The notes: generated by a model from the letters alone, not told the origin. Positions 1-11,547 are shown, numbered from the stretch's first letter. The stretch: 64,000 bases of DNA from Microcebus murinus (GCF_040939455.1 NC_134108.1:19745501-19809500); one strand, 5' to 3'. Numbers and translations: made by a program.

Positions 1-436
1 AATCATTTGTACCAAGACTAAGGTTAACTGAAAAGTCAAGCACTCAGGGTTTAGAGAAGACATTATAGGGGAAGAAAAGAAAACCATATTTCCTAACTAT
101 ACCTTCTTAAATTCTATTAACTACTATGGCTTACTGAGGGGCTGAATATGCAGAGAAACCATATACATTTTAAGTCCCACAGGATGTATGAACCAGCTTT
201 GTTGACTTTCTTACTCAGGGATAAAAATCTCCCCCGTGACAGAAATCTCCTCTCCACATCTCCTGAAACATGAGTGGGGAGAGGCAGAGGAGGGCCAGTT
301 TGTTTCCCAACTCAGAATTCCTATCAAGGTCCAACCGGCAGGACTGTGGAGAATGGCATCTTCCTATCTATAGAAAAGCACCTTTGTTTATTACTGGACT
401 ACAATGTGAAATTGCCTTAAACATCTAAAACATATC

Positions 437-648
437 CAGGGGTCCTCAAACTATGGCCCTCAGGCCACATGCTGCCCGCCGAGGACATTTATCCAGCCCG
501 TGGGTTGTTTTTGCCACCGCTGCCTGTCCTGCTTAGCAGCAAACTCGTCCCGGCCCCACAGTGCGCATGTGTAGAATGTGCACCGCACTCTCTAATGGTC
601 TGAGGGACAGTGAACTGGCCTCCTGTTTAAAAAGTTTGAGGACTCCTC
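437..648 (+). mobile_element. Non-autonomous hAT-like DNA transposon
   Basis: The unit of about 212 bp begins CAGGGGTCCTCAAACTA and ends AGTTTGAGGACTCCTC, so its ends are inverted repeats over about 16 bp with a few mismatches. The interior is more GC-rich than the flanks and keeps the 'ggccacatgctgcccgccg' type of sequence I associate with Charlie/OposCharlie-like hAT elements. No clear 8-bp target duplication is visible. The superfamily is fairly sure and the family name is not. Confidence 0.65.
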
Positions 649-919
649 TATTAGCCTATAGAAATTAAGCTACAGCAAAGCCAACACAAAGGCAGGGTAG
701 TGTACTGGAAAAAGTGTGGGCTTTGTCCTTGGACAGCTGTGCTCACTTGCTGGCACACATTAGGTGCATAATAAATGGTAACTAGTCTATATTATGAAAG
801 AAAGGGTGTTTCCTCAGAGTTTTCCCACTATTATTCTCCTTCTTGAATATAATCCTTCTTCCTATCCAAATGCTTCATGTGACTAAAAAATTCTGTTCTC
901 TGCCTCAACTAATACAGGG

Positions 920-1560
920 ACAGGATGCAGTATCACGTAGCAGTCAGGAGTTTGAGAGCAGGAGACAGTTTCTGGGTTTGAACACTAGCTCCTGTCTTTC
1001 CTGGCTGTGTGATGTCAAGCAAGCTATGTATGTATTTATTAATCACTTATTAATGCATTTATTGATTATTTTTAAGCTTTGCCTATAAATGGAAGTAATC
1101 ATAGTATTTTTTTTTTTTTTTGAGACAGAGTCTCACTTGTTGCCTAGGCTAGAGTGAGTGCCGCGGCGTCAGCCTAGCTCACAGCAACCTCAAACTCCCT
1201 GGGCTCAAGCGATCCTCCTGCCTCAGCCTCCCGAGTAGCTGGGACTACAGGCATGCGCCACCATGCCTGGCTAATTTTTTTTTTTCTATATATATTAGTT
1301 GGCCAATTAATTTCTTTCTATTTATAGTAGAGACAAGGTCTCGCTCTTGCTCAGGCTGGTTTCGAACTCCTGACCTTGAACAATCCGCCCGTCTCAGCCT
1401 CCCAGAGAGCTAGGATTACAGGCGTGAGCCACCGCGCCCGGCCCATAGTATTTATATTAATACTTCACTGAGCTACTATGAGAATTAAAAGAGAAAAATC
1501 CATGCACAGGATTTTGCACAGCACTTGGCAAACAGCATTCAAAAAATGTAATTTATTATC
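920..1560 (+). repeat. MIR SINE split by an Alu insertion
   Basis: The left part (about 920-1109) keeps the MIR-type 'gggtttgaacactagctcctg' region. The right part (1444-1560) keeps the 'gagaattaaaagag ... agcacttggcaaacagcattc' end. The Alu at 1110-1443 sits between them, so the MIR is older than the Alu. Confidence 0.6.
1110..1443 (-). mobile_element. Lemur-type Alu, full length
   Basis: An antisense dimeric Alu: T tail, 'gagacagagtctca', left and right monomers, ending 'ccgcgcccggcc'. It carries the additional block 'ttggccaattaatttcttt' absent from human Alus. It is flanked by the 10-bp direct repeat 'catagtattt' at 1100-1109 and 1444-1453, an intact target-site duplication, so the insertion is relatively young. 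Confidence 0.9.
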
Positions 1561-3240
1561 ATTGTTATTTCCCATGGCAATTATTTATTATTATAAAGTA
1601 TTATTATTATTTCTGGAACAAAATGAGAAGCAATGAGTTTTACATGATGAATGTGACATCATTTCTTTTATCCTTCAAACTCCCTGGAGATTAATCTCTT
1701 TGCAGAGGAAATGGACAACCTGTGCAAAGCACAAACACGTGACCCAAAATTTACAATTGAGAGAGATGATCTGGATTTGCTGCTAGATTTCTGAATATTT
1801 TGAAGGCAGCAAGAGCTATTTTAAATTGTCTTAAACCCAGACTACCAGCTCTCATTGGACTACCTTAGGGGAAAAAAATAACTGGATCAGTTTCAGAAAG
1901 TCTACCTTAGAGGCAGAAAATACAATTTAAAAATATGAGGTTAAGTTATTAACAAATAGAGAGATTTATAATACATACATGCTTTCTGTTCAGATTTATA
2001 TTCTATCATTTTCTAGAAAAAAAAATGACGCATGGAGCCACTGCCGCACACTTTGAAATATTAATAAAGAATTACCTAGAGAGACAGAAATGCAGTGGGG
2101 AGCCATCTGCATGTTAAAAGTGTGTTTTAACTGATCTATAAAATTAAAATATGACATAAAAATTATTTGTCCTTCCTATTCTCCTTTCGACTTTCTTGCT
2201 ATATTCTAGCAGTAGAGTACATAAAACTGTATATTTAAACATATAACCTGAAGGTTATTTTTTTCTTGGCAACTTAATACATTCTAATTTGTCCAGGAAA
2301 TTCTAGTTGCATGACAATCATGCTAAATTTGTTTTTAACATTTTTCTTCTACTTACTTGTGCAGCCATGCAAAGGGGAGTATATATTAAAAGCCTTTTCA
2401 TTCATCATTTACTTGCTCATTAATTTGGGAATTAAATTTTGTTTTCATAACAATTCTTCATCCAGAAATACTGGCTTTTATAACTCTACCTTCGGAGCTT
2501 GATGTTCCTTCTTTATGAGGAAATAAACTGTTAAATTACACAACAGAGCAAGTAATAAAAAATTCTGGTTTAACAAGTTTTGTAAAAGCAGAATTTGCTT
2601 TATACAAATGAGCAAACATCTAAATATTTGAAAGACTTAAAAGACATTTAACACTAAATTTATATATGTTTAAGAAAGTCAAATCTTTTACTTGTAATGA
2701 AAAAGATATTTTATGGTGCTATAGTCCCAAAGGTCATTATTTAAAATACTGGTCATCACTGTATTATATATATTTGACAGTGCTGGTTATAGTGCCCCAG
2801 TCAATGGGATGCCAGATAAAATTAGCTTTTATTCCACCAATCTGCCCCATAAGAATTCAAAGGCTGAGCAAGAATGCAATGCTACCAGATCATACCAAAT
2901 TATAAACACTCTAAATAGAGAAATTCTGATTTAGACAACTTAATTCTCAGTCATATATATTTGATAACTGACCTGGACATACAGAAATTCCTTTTAATAG
3001 TAGAGCTAAAATTAAGGATGGACTTTAAAGTGTCAAATCAAACAGATAACCATAGCATAAACAAACATATTCAAGCCAGAAAATTTAATATTTTCTTTAT
3101 TAAGTAAAACAAAAAATATGCCTTACTGAATCCAGTTTGCATTTTTAAAAAAATCAGATGATTCAGGATCCTACGTCAATTCAGTAAATTAATTAATTTC
3201 AGTTAATTTGCATGAAGTGTCTTGATTTTTGTATAGTCCA

Positions 3241-3674
3241 TGTATTAGTTTTCTATTGCTGCTACATAAAAAGTCTTTCTGAGCTAAAATCAAGGTTGGT
3301 AGGGCTGTGCTCCTTCTCTGGAGGTTCTAAGAGAGAATCCCATTTCCTTGCCTTTTCTAGCTTATAGAGGCTGCCTGCACCCCAGGATCATGGCCCCCTT
3401 CCTCCATTTTCAAAGCCAGCAGCTGTCATCTCCAAATCTCTCCCTCACTCCTCTGCCATCCTCTTCTACTTTTAAAGCCCCTTGATATTACATTGGACCC
3501 ATCAGGATAATCCATAACAATCTCCCTAATTAAAAGTCAGTTGATTCCCAGCCTTGATTTCATCTGCAACCTTAATTCTCCCTTGCTATGCAGCCTAACA
3601 TTTCCACTGGTTATAGGGATAGAGAGGTGGGCATCTTTGGGGAGTGAGGGGGAGTTATTATTCTACCTCCCACA
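3241..3674 (-). mobile_element. MaLR-type (MLT1-like) solo LTR
   Basis: Read on the minus strand this begins TGTGGGAGGTAGAATAATAA and ends CTAATACA, the termini of MLT1-class LTRs of the ERVL-MaLR group. Internal landmarks include the complement of 'ggaggttctaagagagaatc' and 'ggataatccataacaatctc'. It appears to lack some sequence near 3268. No coding remnant was seen; it lies in the same orientation as utrophin. Confidence 0.7.
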
Positions 3675-5056
3675 GCACATCAGATTTATATCTAAACCGC
3701 AATATTCAATTCAAGTCAATACTCACCCAAGCAAATTAAAATTCTCTAATACTATTGCTATTATTATTGTTGTTATTGTTATTATAGTGTGGAATAAAAA
3801 TGTAAAAATTACAAAAAGATTTTAAATATGGGTTAGATTATCACATCTTCTTTTAATAGAGACATGCCAACTTGCCTAGCCTCTGACCTCTTTCCCAATG
3901 CTTGTACAAATGTGACACCATCAACTAGTTTGATACCTTGTTCTCAAGTTTATCACAAGTCAGGACATTGTAGATTGTATACTGATAAAAGTATCAAATT
4001 CCCACAGACAATGTAACAGATATTGCTGATTATACTTTCTATATATTATATTATGGCAACAATTTTTTTTTTACCCTGAAGATACATCTCAGACTACAAT
4101 AAAAACTTCAAAAGAAAATACTATTTCACTAACATTGACTTCAGATTTTTTAGGAAGAGGTATATTGGAAAAGTAGATTATTAGTATTGGCATAGATTTT
4201 AGAGATACCACACCATATTTTAGGAATGATATAAAATAAACTTGGCCCAGAGATCTTCATCTAACTTACCTAGGGTCACATAGCTCACCTGTGACAGAGC
4301 TGTTTCTTGATCAGTAAGTGTTTGCATGATTATGCTGTTCACCTTACATATAAAATAGGGTCGACTATGACTCTTATTACTAAATCATGTTGTAAATCAA
4401 TAGCATTACATTTCAATGACTTACATTTTAAGGGACTGTAGAAGTAGTATTTATCATTCTGTCCCATGACAATATATCAACTAAGCCAAGGATTAAGTCT
4501 TACTAACACCCTGTGTAAATTACACTAAATTTATTAAATGTCACATAATAAAAAGAAACAGCATAGAAGAAAGAGAAACCAATTTGTTAACAAAAACAAA
4601 GAATGATTGGTCTACACTAATAGTGCAGATAATTTCCATAATACAAAAAAACACTTGACCAATATTTAACTTTTTCATGATAAATCACTATTTCTTTTTG
4701 GTGGAATAAGAAAGTTTATATGAATTTACTGAGAGAAAGAAAAATGACTTAGAATCGTACAGTTACAGAAAGATCATGTCAAGAGTATTTGAAAATTGCC
4801 ATTTTTTCCAAATATTCTAATCTCTGCTTTACAAAGTATCTGCTAAACACACCTATAGCCCAGCCCTAACCTAATAAATGACAAATATCACTCTAATTTT
4901 TAAACTAATTTCTTTCAACTATTAAATATATGTGGTTTCATTCAGATAATAGGGCTGAATTCCATTTTTAAAAGTTATGGGGGTGGGGAAGCCTCTTAAG
5001 TTATCAATAAAACTTTATTTTCTTGGTATCATAAAACAGAATGAAAATCAACTTAC

Positions 5057-5117
5057 TTGATGTAATAGGGCACTTTATTATGTGAGATGGATCTTTGCCA
5101 CGGCAGCTGGACTGAAG
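5057..5117 (-). CDS. UTRN: Utrophin exon (equivalent of dystrophin exon 62), start of WW domain
   Basis: This short exon has 61 nt, equal to dystrophin exon 62. Two bases finish a Thr codon, then 19 codons give [19 protein letters not shown], and two bases (AA) begin the next codon, Asn in the family. PW carries the first signature Trp of the WW domain, and VPYYI is its second beta strand. The second Trp (TTCWDHP in the family) must lie in the next exon, which is outside the window. With the EF hands, this WW domain contacts the PPxY tail of beta-dystroglycan. The acceptor is strong (TGTTTCTTTCCCCAG) and the donor is a consensus GTAAGT. In dystrophin the same region reads SVQGPWERAISPNKVPYYI. 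Confidence 0.97.
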
Positions 5118-5405
5118 CTGGGGAAAGAAACAAAGGGAGATTATTGGAAACACTGGTAACTCAAAAGCCTTACACCTTAATGCAAAACAACTGAACATAT
5201 TTTACAGCAAATTCAGTGAGAACTGCTCTGGTTTTGGAGCTGGATTCCTATAATCACAAAATCCACTGGGCCAAAGAAAAAACAGCTTTAAAGATTCATT
5301 TGAAGTGAGGAAAAAAACAACACAGGTTCAATTTCTAATACTTTTATCATCGATAACCACTACGATTTAAAACTTAGTGCCATCTGAAAACTAACTGTAC
5401 TTTAC

Positions 5406-5722
5406 TTTTTTATTTTTATTTATTTATTTTTTGAGATAGGGTCTTGCTCTGTAACCCGGGCTAGAAGAAATGGCATCATAATAGCTCACTGGAACCTCCA
5501 ACTCCTGGGCTCAAGTGATCCTCCTGCCTCAGCCTGGGACTTGGCTCATTTTTCTATTTTCTGTAGAAAATGAGCTGGGACTTAGCTCATTTTTCTATTT
5601 TCTGTAGAGACAGGGGGTCTCCCTCTTGCTCAGGCTGTTCTCCAACTCCTGGCTTGAAACAATCCTCCCACCTTGCCCTCCCAAAGTGCTACTATTACAG
5701 GCATGAGCCATCCTGCCTGGCC
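5406..5722 (-). mobile_element. Older Alu with an internal tandem duplication
   Basis: An antisense Alu with a T/A-rich tail (5406-5432) that ends 'tcctgcctggcc'. It lacks the lemur-type extra block and has many differences from consensus. Its middle contains two head-to-tail copies of a roughly 41-bp segment starting 'tgggacttggctcattttt' at 5535 and 'tgggacttagctcattttt' at 5576. Flanking 'tgtactttac' (5396) and 'tgtactctac' (5724) are a nearly intact target duplication. Confidence 0.85.
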
Positions 5723-6349
5723 ATGTACTCTACACAATTTTGATAGAGCTAAAACCAAAATTAATTTTACTTGGTATATCCGAATTAAAAACTAGATTGT
5801 TCAAGACAGAATTTTCTAAATCTCTAATAACATTTCTTACTTTGCATCATATTCATGGGAATAGCTGTTGAACAAAGATGGCATTTAAACAAATTTAAGA
5901 ATATGAAATAATAAAAGAGAAAATTCCAATACAAATAAGCAAAAGGTTGTAAAGAACCAAGGCAATCATCTGGGCAGAAGAATCCCAAATACTTATTTTC
6001 ATTTGAAATGTAGAGTGAGCCCAGTTTCCTACTTGTGTACTAGGAATTACTATAATTTAGATGTTTATGGTTTTTTTTTATTGAAGTACTTAGTTTTTAC
6101 AATTCCAGTGACTTATTTCTAAAAGTGCATTATTTTTACATTAAACCAATTATTTTAAGAACTTATTTAATAAGAGTAGTAAATGTGAATCTGAACCTAT
6201 AAAGGAATTTTGCAAAATGAACTAATAAGAAAATTCAAATAAAACTTTGCAGGTATCACTATGCCCTTATGTAGCTAGTTGTCACCACTGATTTGTTTTC
6301 TTTAATTTCATGTCATATTAATATCTTACAAATATATACAGCATTCTAA

Positions 6350-6545
6350 ACTTGGCAAAGCATTTTCAAATATATCTTTTGGTAAAAAAGCCAGCACACA
6401 TTAAAGTTCCATTTGATAGATGAGGAACCAAATATATAGAGATAAAATAACTTGTGCAAAAAGTGATAGCCAGGAAATAAATGTTCGAGCTCAAATGTGA
6501 TCTCAGAATTTCTGAACACTAGTTCAGCAATTTTTCTACTCAACC
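6350..6545 (-). repeat. MIR SINE fragment
   Basis: An antisense MIR-like stretch with 'gttccatttgatagatgagg' followed by 'aacttgtgcaaaaagtgata', resembling the MIR core read in reverse. Confidence 0.5.
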
Positions 6546-7539
6546 CATCTTTATAAAATGCAAACATTCCTTTCTCCAACTATGTCCATAAAAACTATAA
6601 AATGGGGATGAAAATGAGAAACTAGGTATGTTAAATTTCTCATTAGAGCCAACCTCATTTCAGTGCTGGCACCAGGCTAATAGGTCAATTTGTATTTTGT
6701 GCCTAACTAAACAAGCTTCTTTTATAACCATGGATAAAGTCCAAGAAATATAATAAAGCCAAAGATTCCAAGCAGCAAGGGATAACAATTGTTAAATTTA
6801 CTAATTGGGATTTTGTTTTCACTTCTCCATTCATTTTAATAATTGTTTTGATTTGAATAACTTCGACCTCCTCGGACCATCAGTTTTAAATAATAAAAGG
6901 CCATGTGTTTGAGTTTCACAAAATGTGTTTCAATTTCACAATATTTCACTTCCTAAAGAATATGTGCTTGATTTCTACTATGAGAGTGATTGCTAAGTTA
7001 AAGTGTAGGGTTTCATCAATATTAAAGATATTGATCCTTAGAACTGAAAAGAGAATATTATTTTGTAAATTTCTCTTTAATTTGGTCTTAGTACATAGCT
7101 TCACATTCTATAAAATTCAGCTTAAGAAACCTGGAATATTTAATACCTAACGAGTATACTGCAAATCTTCATCAACACTGAAGGTATTTAAACTTTAAAA
7201 ATGCATCCTGGCACCCAGGTATACAGTGTAATTCCAGGGCAGGAAATGACTGATTAGGATTCTTGAAATTGTAAGAGAACGGCCTGACCTTTAATTGAGG
7301 TAAAACAGTTTATCAACAGTGACAACAAGATTAAGAGAAAAACATAAATGCAATCAATTTAGTTGCAAGACATGGGGTTACTTCAGTTTTCTCTATGGTT
7401 ACAGTCACAAAGAAGTTGTCATAATTGAGAAATAAGCTTTGCCCTAAATTTCAAACTTGACTTAAATTGGATTAAATGAAACAAATTGCTTTCTTACATA
7501 TATTTGCCAAAAGAAATGAAAGGAAAGGAATTAATATTT

Positions 7540-7740
7540 ACTCAAAGCATTTGTGTCAAGAACTGTGCTAAGGTGCTTGTGTAACTGGATATGGCTTGTC
7601 ATTTAATTCTCAAAATAATCAGAGGAAAGAGGTATTATGGTATTTTAAGATGCAGAAATTAACTTTCAGAGATTCACAGTTCTGGTAAACGGCAGAATGA
7701 ATATTTAAACTCAATCTGGGTGACTCTAAATCCTACATTC
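7540..7740 (-). repeat. MIR SINE fragment
   Basis: Antisense MIR-like order of motifs: 'aagaactgtgctaaggtgct', 'gtcatttaattctcaaaata', 'aagatgcagaaattaacttt', then a diverged right end. Confidence 0.6.
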
Positions 7741-7996
7741 TTTAGTGTCCACAGCAGGGAATGATAAATAAAGTCAGAGCTCAACTTACTTATTCATGAA
7801 CAGTTCATAAAATTAAAAATTTTAGTTGGAGAATATTACATAAAAATCTACACGTGTAGTTTGGCTAAATTTGCGATACTTGACTAGAAGAAAAGTTAAG
7901 TTTGATTGCAGTGAGCCTAATAAAACCAAAATCTCATTTAAAGATTTATGGAGAGTGAGTTTTTTTTTTTTTTTTTTTACTTTAAAAGCTTCAGAC

Positions 7997-8600
7997 TCAG
8001 CACTATTCACAATGGCAAAAATGTGGAATTAATTTAAGTGTCTATTAGTGGACGAACAGGTAAACAAAATGTGGTATATATACACAATAAAATACTATTC
8101 AGCCATAAAAAAGAATGAAATCATGTCATTTGCAGCAAACATCAGTGGAACTGGAGAACATTATGTTAAATGAAATAAGCCAGGCACAGAAAGGGAAATA
8201 TTGCATGTTCTTGCTCTTCTGTGGGAGCTGAAAAGGTTCACACTTGGAGACAGAGAAAAGAATGATAGATATCTCAGGCTGGGACAGGTATATAAGTGAG
8301 AGAGGGGATAAAGAGAGGTTGGTTAATGTGTACAAACATATGGTTAGAAAAAAGAAACAAATTCTAATGTTCGATAGCATAGTAGGGTGACTATAGTTAA
8401 CAACAATGTATTATATATTTCAGAGTAAACGGAAGAGAGGACTAGAGTGCTTCCAACACACAGAAATGATAAACACTCAAGATGATGGATACCCCAAATG
8501 TCCTGACTTGATCACTAAACATTTTATGCATGCAACAAATACATGTACCCCATAAATATATAAAATATTATGTATCTATAAAATAATAAAAAAGAGAGAA
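7997..8600 (+). mobile_element. L1 LINE, 3' end
   Basis: The end of ORF2 and the 3' UTR of an L1 in the plus orientation. Landmarks are 'actcagcactattcacaatg', 'actattcagccataaaaaag', 'gttaaatgaaataagccagg' and 'acatgtaccccataaatata', ending in an A-rich tail. It is 5'-truncated and antisense to utrophin. No open frame of note remains. Confidence 0.85.
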
Positions 8601-8986
8601 ACTGCAGGTGCCTTTTAAACTAATAAGCACTTTTGAAGGAGAAAAATTAATTTAAAATCTTAAAATATAAAAATGATTTCATTATGAAAAAGTTCATAAC
8701 CCTTGCCTATGACAAAATAATAATCATATGATACTATATGAGTTACCATAAGAGATGGTCCAGTGAAAAACCATAAAGACAAATTCATTTCTGTCCCACT
8801 TCAAAAAACTTATCAATTGTCATTATAAATAATGAATAAGCGATATTTTAATGAATATGACTATCTCCTTTTATACATTTGATATAAGCAAATATATTTA
8901 TAGCAAAGAATAGTTTCTTAAATAAAAGTGAGAGCATATGCTGATTCATTCAATTAATGCAATCAGTCAAGTTTATTAGTACTTAC

Positions 8987-9065
8987 TAGAAAGAAAATGC
9001 TGAGAGGATGGTCCGAAATCTCTGTGGGCTTCCTGAAGCTGTTTAAGGCGATCGTCCACAGAAAC
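8987..9065 (-). CDS. UTRN: Utrophin exon (equivalent of dystrophin exon 61), end of last spectrin repeat and hinge
   Basis: This exon has 79 nt: 26 codons plus one base. The translation is [18 protein letters not shown] followed by PSSQHFLS. It ends helix C of the last spectrin-like repeat ([12 protein letters not shown]) and enters the hinge that joins the rod to the WW domain (PSSQHFLS). Its length equals dystrophin exon 61, and the sequence is close to the dystrophin form (VAVEDRVRQLHEAHRDFG). The donor is a full consensus GTAAGT. The acceptor is unusual in having an alternating GT run (TGTGTGTGTGTACAG) in place of a plain pyrimidine tract. The last base is the first base of the Thr codon completed in the next exon. 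Confidence 0.97.
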
Positions 9066-9239
9066 CTGTACACACACACATAAGACAGATGAAATAATGT
9101 GATTTCAAAACGAAGACTTTAATCATATCCCTGACTTAAGGACTATAATAAATGATGCTGTTACCCAAGATAAAATTACTTGTACAGATTCCTTCTCTGT
9201 CTCTGGTATCAAAGTAATGGTATAAAAATGGACTCCTTA

Positions 9240-9480
9240 TAGCATCAAGTAACAGTAAATAATGCCAGGTGCTCTTCTAAGCAATTTTTAGGAATTAACT
9301 CTTTTAATCCTCACATTAAACATAATGGCCAAGTATTATTATTATCATCACTTTGCAGATGAAGAAATTGAGACACGAAAAGGTATCCTATCCAGGATCA
9401 TAAAGCTAGTGAGTAGCAATGCTACTATCCTATCCTGGTCATCTGCTGCTAGGACATATGCCTTGTTACTCTGCACCACC
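9240..9480 (-). repeat. MIR SINE, nearly full length
   Basis: The complement of MIR in good order: 'tgccaggtgctcttctaagc', 'ttaatcctcacattaaacat', 'ctttgcagatgaagaaattg', 'aaagctagtgagtagcaatg'. A 71-codon open frame within it is not a gene. Confidence 0.75.
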
Positions 9481-10000
9481 TCTAAGGCAGTATACTCCTC
9501 TTTGGCCCCTAAAATCAAGATGTGGCCACAGGGTCCGTGACTATTGATCTCTCTTTTGTAAGGAAGATGGTAAAATGCGCTATAGAGGGCAAATGAAAAA
9601 GAAGCCTAGAATACTCCAAGGGAAACTAGACAGATGAATAGATAAGTAGATCGATGATGGGTAGATAAGATACAGTGAATAAGATGATAGATAAAAGACA
9701 CATAAGTATGGACCACCTTATTTTCCTCCAAGTTTATGTCTGATCATCTCTACTTGGGTTTGGGATGTATATTCAAGTGTATTCCAGCAGTTTAATACAC
9801 CCTATATATTTGTTTACATACATTCTATAGTTAATTCTCCTATGAAAATGCAAACAGTTATGACACTGAGAAGCTAAATGCACACCAATACTAATTACAT
9901 GGAGCCCACTGACATTTCCATTTTCCTTTTCCTGGTCTTTGTCTGTGTAATGCTAGTCATTGTTCCACTTAGAATGACAATCTTATTTTCAGCTCTCTCT

Positions 10001-10329
10001 CTTTTTTTTCTGAGACAGAGTCTCACTCTGTTGCCCAGGCTAGAGTGAGTGCTATGTCGTCAGTCTAGCTCACAGCAACCTCAAACTTCTGGGCTCAAGT
10101 GATCCTTCTGCCTCAGCCTCCCGAGTAGCTGAGACTACAGGCATGTGCCACCATACCCCGTTAATATTTTCTATATATTTTTAGTTGGCCAATTAATTTC
10201 TTTCTATTTTTAGTAGAGACGGGGTCTTGCTCTTGCTCAGGCTGGTTTCAAACTCCTGACCTTGAGCGATCCTCCCGCCTCGGCCTCCCAGACTGCTAGG
10301 ATTACAGGTGTGAGCCACCGCACCCGGCC
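10001..10329 (-). mobile_element. Lemur-type Alu, full length
   Basis: An antisense dimeric Alu with the 'ttggccaattaatttcttt' block, ending 'ccgcacccggcc'. The direct repeat 'cttattttcagctctct' at 9982-9998 and again at 10329-10345 is a 16-17 bp perfect target-site duplication, so this is one of the youngest insertions in the window. Confidence 0.9.
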
Positions 10330-11547
10330 TTATTTTCAGCTCTCTTTAATTGAGACCTGTGCATGTCTGGCTCACTGGGCAGCTCTAGTTTCTCCTGATT
10401 GGTCATTTAAATAGCATTAGTATGCACTTTGTTTATTAAGGCCAAAAAGCATTAAAATGGCACACATTGTGAGTAAAGTAAATGTTATTCCTGAAATTTA
10501 ATAGCATTTCCTGTCAGCATAGATTTTTTTCTTCTTATCCAACCAGCAACTAACATCTGAGCTCTAGTGGTTACTGGTCATAGATAAGGATGACAGAATA
10601 CATGTCTTCTTTCAAGTATAACATTTTCCCTGACTTCTAATCTTTGGAGATGCTGATAACAGAAATAGAATGGGAAATAAATCAAGATGGACCACAAGAA
10701 TCTTCACATGAAGATAATGATTTAGAGCAATGGACCAGAAGAAAAAAAGAAAAAAGACCAAACGCTGTTTTGTTCCAGCCACTAGAAAAGCAAATATGAA
10801 CTTAACAGATTTTGCCTTACTAATCCCAGATTGACACTCTTTGCAAAGACAGAAGATTGTCAAATATTATACGTTCGTTTCTTACTTCTTCAGTTTCATT
10901 AAGAAAATATGAACCACTGAGTATTTTGACATTTGAATTAATTCAGCAAACCTATTATACTATAAAATATTATCTGTCAAATAAAACACTTTTATGTGCT
11001 GTATCAAAATTGCATATTTAAGGTCTAGAGTCATTAAAACAACTGCATTAGAAGAGCTCAGACGTAAGAGCTAAAGGTAAACACCACTATGGTGTGAATG
11101 TGCTGTTTGGAAAAAACAAGCAAGATATTTAAATAGCAATCAGTTGGAAGAAAAAGGATGGAGACTTTCTTAATTTTTCAAAATAAAACAAAAAAATACA
11201 CGAAGGTTAAAAAAGTAACTTCTTTATGAATCATTATGGGAAAAAATGTTTCTGTGACCTACCATAGGTTTCAATTACTGTGACTTATCTGAACTTTTGC
11301 AATTTTCTCCAAATATCATATGACTAGCATATCAAGAAATTACATTAAAATCTATATGCATAAATAGATGAGGCTCTTGGGTTCAAGATACTGAAAGACA
11401 AATACCTGGGGTTGCCACATGCTAAATTCATTATCAATTATAAAAGAAAGAAAAAAAAATGATGGTGCATGGTATTATAGAATAGTGAGGTAGGGTTCAA
11501 AGCCACCAAGTTGTAAGCCTGCATTATCGAGGGGGATAAGCTGATAC

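Larger units (their letters stand above)
1..5056 (-). other. UTRN: Partial intron downstream of the 61-nt exon
   Basis: This is the 5' part (in transcript sense) of the intron that follows the exon encoding the start of the WW domain. It holds a hAT-like element near 437-648, a MIR split by an Alu (about 920-1560), and an antisense MaLR LTR (3241-3674) followed by a short ATT-rich run near 3755-3785. A weak MIR remnant lies near 4250-4320. The rest is AT-rich sequence in which I recognise nothing. The next exon was not found. Confidence 0.85.
5118..8986 (-). other. UTRN: Intron between the 79-nt and 61-nt exons
   Basis: This intron is 3869 bp. It holds an antisense Alu with an internal duplication (5406-5722), two antisense MIR remnants (about 6350-6545 and 7540-7740), a T run (7958-7979) and the 3' end of an L1 (about 7997-8600). 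Other parts are AT-rich with nothing recognised. Confidence 0.9.
9066..11547 (-). other. UTRN: Intron between the 147-nt and 79-nt exons
   Basis: This intron is 2482 bp, the shortest here. It holds an antisense MIR (about 9240-9480), a short GATA/GATG-like imperfect run near 9630-9690, and a lemur-type antisense Alu (10001-10329) flanked by direct repeats. I recognise nothing else from 10346 to 11547. Confidence 0.9.
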
